A stretch of DNA of 63,886 bases from the NCBI GenBank assembly GCA_000708835.1, contig DF237473.1, positions 1-63,886 of the forward strand, written 5' to 3'. This stretch comes from Klebsormidium nitens (Eukaryota; Streptophyta; Klebsormidiophyceae; Klebsormidiales; Klebsormidiaceae). Shown in pieces: positions 35,101 to 45,900 of this stretch. Under the pieces are notes generated by a model. The model saw only the letters and a list, made by a program, of their open reading frames with translations. It ran no database searches and was not told where the DNA came from. Within the stretch, counting starts at the first letter, position 1, and each line of letters starts with the position of its first letter. The position numbers and the translations under genes were made by a program.

Positions 35101-37626
35101 TTCCATCACTTTCTGGTTCGAAACCCTATCGGATTGCTCCTTTTGGAGATAATCTGGCGAAAATGTGGGTTTATGTCGGACGGTCGCAGGCGTGGTCGAC
35201 AGTTTCGTGCAAACTTTGCGCGAAAAGAGCTCTCTAAAAATAACACGGTCGAGGTGAAGGTGACCGCGTCGTTTTCATCAGGTTCTGAGTTCTGTGCTTC
35301 GTATGTGCTTGAAGAGTGTACCCTGGAACGTGCTTTGCCGCTCGTCCTTTTTGGCCAACGGCCGAAAAGCTTGGTTGACTATTACAGTCAAGGTACGGAT
35401 TCCAAAGTCTGAAATCCTTAAATCCTTTCAATACAGTTGATCGACGTGACGAAGCTCCCGTGCTTTGCTGATTTCAAGGACAACATTCAGAACGTGTGAC
35501 TGACACGTGGCACCTCAACTTCCCACCCACTTGACATCTGGAAGCTCTCAGCGAATCATCAACCTTAAGTTCCTGTGTTATGCAGTTTGTTGACGTGACG
35601 AAGCTCCCGCGCTTTGCCGAGTTCAAGGACAAGATCGAAAGCGACCTCGTTACGTCGCCTCTCTACGACCCATCCCTTTGAAACCACGCAGACTCTGAAA
35701 TCCAAAACCCTGATGCCTCCAAACCCTTTTGATGCAGCTGATCGACGTGACGAAGCTTCCGCGCTTTGCCGCCTTCGCCGACAAGATCCAGAACGTCTAC
35801 TGCGACCTCGCCACGTGGCCCCTCTGCGACCCGTCCCTTTCAATCCACGAAGCCTCAAAAAATGCAAAACCTTATAACCTCAATCTCCTCCATTACAGTT
35901 GATCGACGTGACGAAGCTGCCGCGCTTTGCCGCCTTCGCCGACAAGATCCAGAACGTCTACTGCGACCTCGCCACGTGGCCGCTCCACGACCCGTCCCCG
36001 TGGAACCGCGAGGACCACATGCGCAACGTGACGATGGACGCGGTCGAGAAAATAGACGACGAAGATATTGCGATGATGGGCGATTTGGACGAGTTGCCGA
36101 AACCGGCGGTCGTGCACGCGTTCAAAACGGACGCGGAGCAAAAGTTCCCGCTCGTGCTGCACATGCCGCTCTACCGGTTCAGCTTCGGGTGCATCGAGCC
36201 GCGGTTCGAGGGGGAGGAGCAGTGGCCCGGGACAGTTGGTGAGGGTTTGCTTAACCCACTTGTCAAATATTTTATCTCAAAAGAACTCTGAGCTTAACCT
36301 GACCCGGTTCAGCTTCGGGTGCATCGAGCCGCGGTTTGAGGGGGAGGAGCAGTGGCCGGGAACCGTCGGTGAGGGTTCGCTAAACCCATATTTGTAGTGG
36401 ATTTAACCCAATGGTATCCTCGGGCTCTACCTGCCTTGCTTTAGCTTCGGGTGCATCGAGCCGCGGTTCGAGGGGGAGGAGCAGTGGCCGGGGACTGTCG
36501 GTGAGGGTTTGCCTAACCCACCTTCGTAACGAGATTATAGCAGAGGCGCCGTTTACCTCTGTTTCCCCCTTGGTTGGACCAATACTAGCCCAATCTTGAC
36601 CCTGGGCTTAACCTAGTTCAGTTTGGCATTTTCTGCATCATCTGCGGTTCGAGCAAAGAAAGTAGCAGTGATCGAGGACCGTTTGGTGAGGCTCGCGTTC
36701 GTTGAAAGTAAATGGACTTCAAATTTCCTCGTAAAATGACATGCTCGAGTCTCAATGCACCGTCTGTTTTCAGACGTTTGGGGGCATCAAGGCACTCGTC
36801 GAACACAAACGTATGGGTCGGTCTAAAATCCCTCTTTGCATACAAGACTGTGATCATTGAAGGAGATTGAGGTTCAAAGCAAGGGACGTCTTCTGTAGAA
36901 GGGCGCTGAATCTCAGTGCTGCTACGCTCGAGCAATCACATAGTTGCGACTCCAATTTGCTATCGGTGGGCGATGCACAACTCGAGACAACTAGTCAGGC
37001 GGGAATTCATGGTCCGAGATCTGTCTTCTTTGTTTCTCCCCTTTGTGTCGGTTTGCTGTAACGCTTCGGCAGAATCTTTGAAACGAACCCCTAAACATAG
37101 GATACTTCCAGACTCAGTTTCCTCACGTACAGTTCTCAAAAAGAAAACTCCTTCAAGGATGCCCATTAGGCGGGAAGGGAGGGACGTGCCTCACTATCCA
37201 ACCTCGGTTACCTAGCAGCCCCGGTAATCAGTGGGTTAATCAAACATGGTGACCTTAACCTTCTCCCTTTCGTTTGCAGTTACACTCGGCAAATATATTC
37301 GCGACGGCCACCCAGACGAGCACATCCGGAAGATGCACAAGTCGGGGCAACTAGTCAGGCGGGAGCTCCGCAACCACGCTGACGTCACCATCAAGTGCGG
37401 CGGGTGGCACTGCAGCTCGTGCATGCCTCTGCCCACGTATATCAACAAGATCACCCAGTACTCTCACGGCGGGGAGATTCCGAAGGAGTTTAAGGACCCC
37501 CGTTTGGCGCAGGATCAGATCGAGACCTGCTTGTTTGGGACGTTGTCTAGGACGCGGTCTCTCGCAGGGTTGCCGCCGGTGTTGTTCGAGGAGAAAGAGA
37601 AATTTGGGTATTTGCTGCCGCTTTGA
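32154..37626 (+). CDS. GT17 family glycosyltransferase (beta-1,4-N-acetylglucosaminyltransferase III-like), type II Golgi protein
   Basis: Exons 32154-32459, 34368-34601, 35899-36238 and 37280-37626 give 408 aa. A signal anchor lies at residues ~10-31 (LPAVAVCLLIFLILLEIFRF). The catalytic part begins RKVYDVFTFLDELDSLEIRL, a GT17 hallmark. Asp242/Asp244-Glu245 (MMGDLDELPKP) is the metal and donor binding acidic motif. C-terminal GGWHCSSC...YINKITQYSH and YLLPL complete the family pattern. The animal member, MGAT3, adds the bisecting GlcNAc to N-glycans. Plant and algal members have no settled substrate, so the precise acceptor is open. An N-glycosylation site (NVT) follows the anchor. The first intron (1.9 kb) is made largely of exon-2 echoes. 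Confidence 0.88.
33245..34210 (+). repeat. Five junction echoes of the 5' end of GT17 exon 34368-34601
   Basis: Acceptor CAG plus TTCTCCCCGGAAGATCCACG-type exon starts end at 33249, 33491, 33712, 33960 and 34142, against the true site at 34367. The steps are 242, 221, 248, 182 and 225 bp. Copies at 33960 and 34142 are nearly identical to each other. The two oldest keep only scattered identity. Confidence 0.92.
34690..35270 (+). repeat. Four junction echoes of the 3' end of GT17 exon 34368-34601
   Basis: Exon tail and donor (AACACCGTCGAG|GTGAG-like) recur with GT at 34793, 34957, 35083 and 35254, against the true donor at 34602. The steps are 191, 164, 126 and 171 bp. Frames are broken, but the splice donor core survives in each. 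Confidence 0.92.
35430..35870 (+). repeat. Three junction echoes of the 5' end of GT17 exon 35899-36238
   Basis: The acceptor with TTGATCGACGTGACGAAGCT recurs after CAG sites ending at 35436, 35585 and 35737, against the true site at 35898 (steps 149, 152, 161). The last copy matches the real exon almost base for base over about 95 nt (AAGATCCAGAACGTCTACTG etc.), then diverges. Confidence 0.93.
36305..36700 (+). repeat. Three junction echoes of the 3' end of GT17 exon 35899-36238
   Basis: TTCAGCTTCGGGTGCATCGA through the GGTGAGGGTT donor recurs at about 36309-36378 and 36441-36510 nearly unchanged. A degraded copy is at about 36635-36690. Confidence 0.92.
36970..37015 (+). repeat. Junction echo of the 5' part of GT17 exon 37280-37626
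   Basis: GATGCACAACTCGAGACAAC then TAGTCAGGCGGGA copies 37333-37365 of the exon, about 360 bp upstream in the intron. Confidence 0.8.
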
Positions 37627-39720
37627 GGTTTGGGACGGTTCGTTAGGGCGTTAGAGGGACTGCCGTAACGTCGAGCGCGCCTTGCAAAGACTAGAAGCCC
37701 TAATTGGGCTCAGCCTGTGAACAGTGTTCGGTTGACCGAGGTAAAACAGAAAAAGTGTCAGGCCGTATGGCCGTGTGAACTTTCAAGCCATGTCCCTTTC
37801 ATTATGGAGTAGCTCGATCGAAATACGGAGCAGGCTCGACTGCTGGTGCGCTGCGTTGTTTGCGGGCACCGTGAGCAGATTTTACGTGATTATCAAATCC
37901 TCAAAGAGGCCACCCACTGGTAACTTAGTATAGTCCTCCGTCCATACTAACCGTTGGTACTAGCTTGCGTCTACGAATTGTGTCACTGCGCCTTGGTCAA
38001 TCATGCATTCTTCCAATTCCGTTGATCGACGTGATCGGATCCAATCATCATGTGCGAGCATCGGTGGCCCCGGCCAGTGTGCGATCGATTGCGAGGGCCG
38101 GTGAGTACATAGGTCATGAACACGTTCAGTTTGCAGAAGTTGTTAAAGTTGAGAGATCAGTACGGGCCGGAGCCCGGCCCGGAATTCTGCAGGCATTCGC
38201 GAGCTAGTAAGTAGTGATCTGGGCTTACGGATCCCCAAGTTCATTGCATTCTCTATGTGCCGGCGCGCCTTACGTTCAACCGTCGGGACAAGGCGCAGCA
38301 GGCTCGATCCGACAGCATGCATGGGTCCGGCCGACAAGCGGGGCGCGCACTAACAACTGTGTCCCTTATATTCCGTACAGAGACTCCGAGCAAATTAACT
38401 AGCGGGCCCCTAACCCAGCATCTCATTACGCTTCGCCCCCTAACCCACGTTACCTTAACCACCTGGCCAACCCGACCCGTCCCTTGGGCGCTTGTCTTAA
38501 AAAACACCACGGTTAGGGCACAATAGAGTTACCCAAGTTGAAAATGGAGTTAGTGAGACGGTCCCTTCTGAGAGCTTGGATCCGCAGGGGACACCGTGAT
38601 CGACGTCGGAGAATCTGATGCATTAGCACCATTGTTCCGAGGTAAATAGAACCCGTTCGAGCTGTTCACCCAAAAGTCTGGTATCTTGATTCGAGGCCGA
38701 GATACAGTTTTCAACATCCAACGGCAACCGCATTAGAGTCACGAGGTGTACTCATGTTCGCTGGTTCCGATTCATGGGCGTATTTGTTGAAGGAACAGTT
38801 GGTAACCTGCATGAGCTGTCGCAGTTTCATTGCGACTTTCAAGGTCTTCTCTTGACGCTTGAATGCATGGAAGCGGCTATATCGACATGAAGATTCACGC
38901 CTGTTGCAGCTCTACGAATCTGCTCGAGCTTTTTCACTTAATCGAGGTCTAGCTCCCGTTGAGCTTAGGCTCATTCTCAGAAGCTAAGGGAAAAAAGGGC
39001 TGTGACTCAAATCGACTCAAGGACCTGAGTGCCTTCGAGGATGGGGTATGTTCTCTGAGGCTTTGCATTTTGAAGCTACTATCTAGCCTATATAAACAGA
39101 GCAAAATGAACGCATTGGATCAAAACACGCGAATCATCGGCAAGAATTGTCAAGAATTTCTGACATCCAACATTTCAAGCCTTTACCTCAAATAAGGCGA
39201 CAACACCAACCGGTCTTACGTCTCCATTCGACCAAGCACACGTACAATGGCCGCCAATACTGCGCCGAAGCTGATAATAAGTGATTCTCTTCTTCGAGAT
39301 GGTACAGTGTATGCATTCCCCAGAAGGAACTTGCGCACCCTTAAGGAATGCTTGCGTATGCTCCTTTGCAGGCCCGTTCCAATCGCTTTCTGAGTCCCAA
39401 CGAGTAGAGCTCATTGAATGAAAATAGATGCTGCCCCTAGAATAGACAGCTCGTGGATCTTTCTTCTATAGTTCTTCTTTGAGATTCCACGCCTCTCAGA
39501 CGTCTCGATTGGTTATTCTGGCTAATTATGCAGAACCGCTATACCGAACTCTTGTAAATGATAACACGAACTCATCTGTTCATCGATTTGGAATTGGTAA
39601 TTAGCGTAAGCTAGGATTACACTCATCCCGTTCGTTGCATTCAAAGGGATCCTCCGGACGTCTAAGCACAACCTAACGTCCGCTTATATGTGGAAATCTC
39701 TCTTTGCTATGACGACGTCA
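37627..39720. other. Intergenic region, no gene seen
   Basis: It contains only short frames without family likeness. The stretch 38000-38400 is rich in GGCC/GATC-type palindromes. About 38.5-39.7 kb has mixed composition with no clear signal. Confidence 0.55.
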
Positions 39721-39726
39721 CATACG

Positions 39727-39820
39727 GGTGATGCTGACGCTCGCGTTCGCTCTTTTGGCGCGCGTGGAATCAGCTGGCAAAGTAAAGCTGGAGTGCACTC
39801 ATATATTTGACTTGCAGCTC
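39727..39820 (+). repeat. In-frame upstream echo of the dirigent-like first exon
   Basis: ATGCTGACGCTCGCGTTCGC at about 39731 copies the start of the real exon, 127 bp downstream. It reads MLTLAFALLARVESAGKVKL in the same frame before a small insertion. It keeps an ATG, so it could compete as a start if included in the mRNA. Confidence 0.85.
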
Positions 39821-39857
39821 ATTGCTCCTTCTGCTTATATGACATGATGTGCAGGTC

Positions 39858-41533
39858 ATGCTGACGTTGGCGTTCGCCCTTTTCGCACGCGCGCAATCCG
39901 CTGGCGAAGTGAAGCTGGAGTACACACAATTCGACTTGCAGCTGCGAGAGATTGAGACGCCTGAGACTGTGAACTCGACGGGCACTACTTTTGGGAGCGA
40001 TGTGGGACTAAAGTGAGCGATTAGTAACCAGCTCTTTTGTTATAGTATTGCTTCGGAGAAAGACTATTAAGCATGCAAAAAATCCCTTATGCAGGAGAGA
40101 CTCTTCCTAGGGACCCCAAGCTCAAAAGCAAAAGGTATCAAACTTGAAACTGTTCTCTAAGCATCAATACTATTCCATTTCAAACGTTCCAGTCCACTCT
40201 GAGCAGCAGAGCAGAAGACGTCCTCTTGACAACTAAAATACTTCCGTTTCCCGACAAGAACCGCTTTCTTAGAGTGTACGCTTCTGCTGAATCTGCGTGT
40301 TTGTCCCCCTGGTTTCGAAGCTACATCAGAAAGCAATCCACCCCTAACAAGCCTAGGATAGATGCCTTTCCGCTAGAAGAGATTGGTAATTAGCTGGTTA
40401 GCTGGTTAGCTGTGGGTTTGAAACCCTTCAACCTTTTGGTTGGGAGCGGAAACTTCGTGTGACGAGTCGAGGCACTCGTTTCATAACGTGAACCTGTTCC
40501 ACGTCTCTCAAAATCATGGCTAACGACGTCTGTATGTGGAGCTGTCTCTTGACGGTAGGAGTTTTGAGCATGTTATAGGGCCATCATGTCAACTGCGGAA
40601 CGTAGGGTTAACACTCTGGTCTGCCCGTAAGGCGGTGACGTCAGCATGACTTGTTGAAAATCAGTATATGGTTCGCGCTGGCCATCTGGTGTGACTTTGG
40701 CTCACGTCCTCTCATGTTTTTCCAACGTCACAGCAACGTCATCCAAGACTTCCGCACGAACGAGACCTTGGGTCGGCTCCAGGGCTTTTGCTTCGTGACA
40801 GCTGGCCTCACTGTGACGGGCCAAATACAGTTCGAGTGCCTCGGCACAATCATCTTCAGCGCGGACAACTCGTCCTTCTCCATCACGGTACGCACCATCG
40901 AACTCAAGAAAATAAATAATAAGCGGAGATAATAAGAAGGTAACCGCTCTGGACGGGTAGGGTTAGTCTGACGTGGTTAGGGTGGGTATGGGTGCGGAGC
41001 AGGTATCTTTTCGGGTAACGGTTTTGAGTGTTAGTTGAAGCTTGTTATGATTGTGGCTTATAACTACCTGTCGTGAGTTGTATGTACGCACCGGCCCCGC
41101 TTTAGAGGTTGCGTTTGAACTCCCAGTTCTCTAGAACTCAATCGGGCTCAAATTTCGATTAGAACGAAGCTGACATTAAAACTTAACCGCCACAAATCAC
41201 CTGCTCCGAACCTGTGCCCATCCTAAACTCCCTTCTTAACCCTACCCATCTCAGGGAGGTTATCTTGCCATATCTGGCGCTCGATTTTAAACTGTGCAAA
41301 AGATCATCTGAGTTAGGCGCCTTATTATTGCTCATGTGCAGGGCCCCTTCAACCCGATGATCCCAACCGACCAAGCCGTCATTGGCGGCACGGGCCGCTT
41401 CTCCGGCGCAACCGGTGTCGCTCGCCTTAGCACTCTCGTGAACAGCCCTACCGATGTGCCACCTTCGATCTTCGCCTTCAACGTCCGCCTTTTTGCGCTG
41501 GCCCGCCCCATCCAGTTGCCGGCACTTCGTTAA
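39858..41533 (+). CDS. Secreted dirigent / allene-oxide-cyclase-like beta-barrel protein
   Basis: Exons 39858-40012, 40734-40887 and 41342-41533 give about 166 aa. The N-terminus MLTLAFALFARAQSAG resembles a signal peptide. Dirigent-like strands follow, and the hallmark AVIGGTGRFSGATGVA lies in the last exon at residues ~115-130. Dirigent proteins steer coupling of phenoxy radicals in the apoplast. Allene oxide cyclases share the barrel and act in oxylipin synthesis. I cannot separate the two here; the secretion signal favours dirigent. A CAG acceptor sits three bases before the ATG (TGTGCAG|GTCATG), so a 5' exon encoding a few more residues, or a 5'-UTR intron, is possible. Confidence 0.72.
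40945..41270. mobile_element. Foldback (MITE-like) element inside the dirigent-like gene's second intron
   Basis: GGGTAGGGTTA...GGGTGCGGAGCAGGT at about 40955-41025 recurs inverted at about 41190-41262 (ACCTGCTCCGAAC...AACCCTACCCATC). About 165 bp lie between the arms. A related direct copy is in the kinase gene intron at 2035-2105. There is no coding capacity. It is called mobile because of the dispersal and inverted ends; no target-site duplication was established. Confidence 0.45.
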
Positions 41534-42977
41534 CTACGCCTCCTGTTAGGTGAAGTTTGCTGGTCAAGTTTAATTCCTACAAGAACCGGGCAAGAACCTG
41601 ACTCTGAACACCGAAAGATTCGTTGTTTGTTTTCTGAACACCTCGCAATTCCCCGCAGGAATCAACGCAGTAAACGCACAAATGAAAGCTGTCGAAACAA
41701 AATACGATTGTTTGAGCCTCTTGAATGCCGCCCTCACTGAGTCATCCATGCAAAGTATTCCACGGCAACTTGGGTTAAAGTGCGCAGCTGCAATTAATGA
41801 AGTTCCCTCGACATAGTATGATTCGTTGAAGAGGGCGCATTACTGGTTCAATCGCCAAATGAAAGAGTTGAAGTCAGTGACATATTGCAGGCCTGCCGCC
41901 GCCAACTATTATAGTTTGTGAAATTTGTAGCTCGGCGCGCTGCATGGTTGGCTCATGGCTACCATGCACTCGTGAATGTATGATCGCGGATATCGTCGAG
42001 CTACACATATAGTTTGTGTGAATTTCGGAGAGCTATTAAAGTTCCGGCCTGCATCATTGCTGGCATGGTGCACCGTAAGTTATAGCGTTAGTCATTAGTA
42101 CGCATCATGCAACACGGTTCTAACTAGCAAACTTAAAGTGAATGAGCTGTTGTTCGATCAGTGACCGTGCATGAGAATTGCAGTTCATTAATTAGTCACC
42201 GACAAGTCACCGACAGCCATGCATGGCCGGCCGCGGAATAACCTGGTGACCAATTTAGCTATAGTAGGCCGCCCCATGGGCACTGCACATGCAGTTGATT
42301 ACGTTAACATCATGGCATACGTACCCACTGCATGCAACGATAAGTTTCGGTCTGATTACGCTTACTGCAGTACGGTAGATTCAGAGAATCAAGTTTTTCC
42401 AACCGTGGGTATAATCTCATGGTACTTACGGTGTTCAGTTCTAAGTGCGCTGGCAGATGATGGTGCAGCACATCATATGCGCGGCATGTGTCTGCATGGA
42501 AGCCGGCATGCAGCCGACGACCACTGGCAGACTGCGATCCGACACGGTCATCCGCATCGAACATGGTGTGGCCGGGCAAGTCCGAGTCATAATTCAGATC
42601 GGAATGATAGTGCCATCATTCAGAACTGATTACCATCGCGCAATTTCAGCAGCGCTGCACAAAGATATTGAATGCATGGGTGCAATTCACATAGAAGAAT
42701 CATAGCTGCGCATTGCTGACACTGATGTGCCTTGAGTGGTAAACGTGGAGAAGTTTGCAAAGGGCTTTGTTTCGCTACCAGCTAGCATAACCAACATATT
42801 GGTGGTCGCCACAAATGACTGTCGACACTAAGTATGTAACACCTCACGATACGCTCCAATAAAAGTAAACTCGCCATCAAAACCCGTCTACATGACTCTG
42901 TTATCTGCCATCAGGATATCACGTCGTCACATACAACTCCTGAGACACAAGGTTGCGTCTTCAGAACCCGCCGCTTC
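41534..42977. other. Intergenic region between convergent genes
   Basis: The dirigent-like gene and the ethylene receptor end towards each other here. About 41.9-42.7 kb is rich in CATG, TGCA and GGCC palindromes. No gene is seen. Confidence 0.55.
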
Positions 42978-45900
42978 TCACTGCTTGTTCTCGCTCAAAG
43001 ACCCGGTCGTCAAGATCTCGTTCAAGCACCGCCGCATCTTCTCGAGCGAGATTGGCTTTAGCAGCACGCCATCCATTCCCAATTTCAGGCACTTCTCCCG
43101 GGTTCGCTTGTCCGTGTTCGCTGTTAGGGCGACCATCAACGGGCGTTCGTTCTTGCTGAGTCGCTCTTGGATACGCGTCGCGACTTCATACCCGTCCATG
43201 TCCGGCATCAGAACGTCCAAAAGGAGTACCTGAAAAGATGTCGGTTGGCAGTCTTGTCAGCAGATGGGAGCCTAGTATGTGTGTCTACGACAGTACATCG
43301 TGTTCAAGGCTTTCTAAAGCTTGAACCTAAACCAAAAACGAGCATCCTTGAACGAAGTGCTATGATTGGAAAGTAGAATGTGATTTAGTTTGAATACGAA
43401 GTGGGGGCCTAATTCAAAACTTGCTCTAAGGGGAGTGATGCCTGATACTGATACCAAGAATATGCCAACTTCTTCGGTGCTGCATTTCGTTCTTCATCCG
43501 CTAAATAGATCCTCGAAGGCTTGGAAAGGAATGCTGCACCACGCAGCGTAGACGAGAAAAAACAACAAGCAGAATCATCGTTCTGACCAGTTGTTGAGTT
43601 GTTGAACGACTTGAAAAATTTAAACGAATGAAACCAGCATTCCTACCTGGTACTTTTGGTCCGGTTTTGCAATTGCTGCCAGGCACTCCCGCCCAGAGCC
43701 CACCACCGTGACGTCACACCCCAGGCGGATGAGAAGACCACGTGTCACCATCCGGTTCACACTGCGTAGATCAAAGGGTTAAAGTTTGAATTAACGAGCA
43801 AACTGGCACCCCAGTACAACCGGACAGGTCTACTTGATAGCCGCGATTGTGAAGGTCCGGGTATGCAGCAGCAGCAAGCTTCTCGTGAAAGCGTTTCAGA
43901 GGGCTGTGCAGACAAGCTTCTCGTATGTGCGGAACACATAAGCGCGAGCAGACTTCTAGAAGGGTGGAAGGTCGGAGGCATTGAAAGGAAATAAAAAGCT
44001 GAACGTGGAAGTCCGAATTGCCAGCTCAATCCGCAAAGGGACTTCAGCCCACGACTGCCTCACATAGGGAAGGGAAGGAGCACACGAAGCTTTCGGTCTG
44101 TCCACAAGAATGAGTGTTCAATCTATCAACTAAGAGTCACTAAAAGCCACACCGCATCAGTCCCGGTTCGGTTTCCGAGGCTCACAGATAAAGTTTTCGA
44201 CGACCCACCTGTTATCATCCGTAACCAAGACCCTAACCCCCGCAAAGTCGGTCCGGTTCCGAAGCGAAGGGGGTGCGCTTGTGGCAGCGGCCTCGACCTG
44301 GGCTATGGGCAACCCCAGCTTAACCACGAAGGTTACCACGGAACCCCTCCCGATGCCCTCGCTCTCCAACCAGATGTGTCCGTCCATGAGGCTCACAAAC
44401 CTGGACAAGGTCAGGAAACGGGTTAAGTGTTTGTTTACACTCTTCTTGGACTCTATCGGAAAGCAATCAGGACGACTCTGAGCTTACTGAAAGAGCAAAT
44501 GCCGAGAGATGGGCGTGCCAACCGTTTGGTTAACAAAGAAGGTTCCACAAACCCCTTCTTGGTGCCCTCGCTCTTAAGCGAGATATGTCCGTTATGGGTT
44601 AACAGAAGTGGAGACACCAAACCGATTCAGTAATTGGATCGAACTGGTTGATGACCAAGAAACGGCTTAACCACACAAGTCAACACAAAACCTTTTTCGA
44701 TGATACGACCCTCACCGTTTGCAAATTGCGAGGCCCAGTCCGGTTCCCCCTCCGCTCCTTCCCCCGGTTCCGTCAGGCTGCGCAAACTTGTTGAACAGCT
44801 TCGGAATGGTGCTCGGGTCGACGCCCCGACCAGTGTCCTTCACCTGTTGATGACGTTAGTTGGGAGTCAGCACTGGTTTGCGATTTCACCACGGCTGATA
44901 TGGACTGGCGACGAGTCCGTAGTGGTCTGCAATGAGTAGCCCCACTTAGTGCCCTTTCTTGAAGTTCGGGGACTGAAACCAGAATCCCATTTCACAACAA
45001 GCCAGAGAAGCTGTATTTCGCATCGGTTACTGAGAGGCTTACCAAGTGGTTGTCGAGGAGCATTTACTTCAAAACATGGGAAGTGCCACCTTTACGGACC
45101 TTATTCCGGACGAAGTGGAAGACCGTTCACTTGGTTTCAAAAATAGATATTGGTTAGTGAAGTCTACAGTAGTTCGGAGAAACTTTCCCAGTGGGAGCTA
45201 TGAGGCAGAAAGTTCTTAACTGCACCTTACTAAAGCCGTGTCCGGTTGAAACCCAAAGCCAAACTAGACAACGGTCAAGCGAACCTGAGACGCTCGGAGC
45301 AATCAACCGGGCGTCGAATCTCACCTGAACCCTGATGTAAATGTACTCGGTGGTATTCACCGGTTGAAAGTCGGGGGTGTTTGGGTCCCGCTCTAGTTCC
45401 GGCCGTTCGAGGCAAACCGTCATGGAAATGGAGCCCTCTTTCGTAAACTTGACGGCGTTCCCGACGACGTTGAGCGCCGTCTGCATGAGGCGCTTGTCGT
45501 CCCCAGTGACGAGCTCCGGGACGTCGGCCGCGATTTGGTTAGTCACGACGAGCTTCTTGACCGAGGCGATCGGCTTGACCAAGTTGGTAACCTGCATGGA
45601 GTATGATTGGTATTGTTAAGGTCTCGTGAATATAAGATTCCGGGGGATGTAAAGCGGGTTTGCATGACGCACTTGTTGACTTGGTCACGAGTTCACGAAT
45701 GTCGGCAGCAATTTGTTGCGTCACAACGAGCTTCTTGACTGAAGCAATGGGCTTGACCAAGTTGATGACCTGCAGTAGAATTAGAACGGTATCGTTACGA
45801 TCTCATAAATGCATGTTGCTAGGGTATGTCAAAGCGGGTTTGCATGAGGCGCTTGTCGTCCGCGGTGACGAGCTCCGGAACGTCGGCCGCGATCTGTTGC

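Noticed and set aside
33245-36700. Echo copies as alternative or extra coding exons
   Set aside because: Each lacks either an in-frame path or a partner splice site, and the single-copy reading gives a complete family-like protein. Use as rare alternative exons is not excluded.
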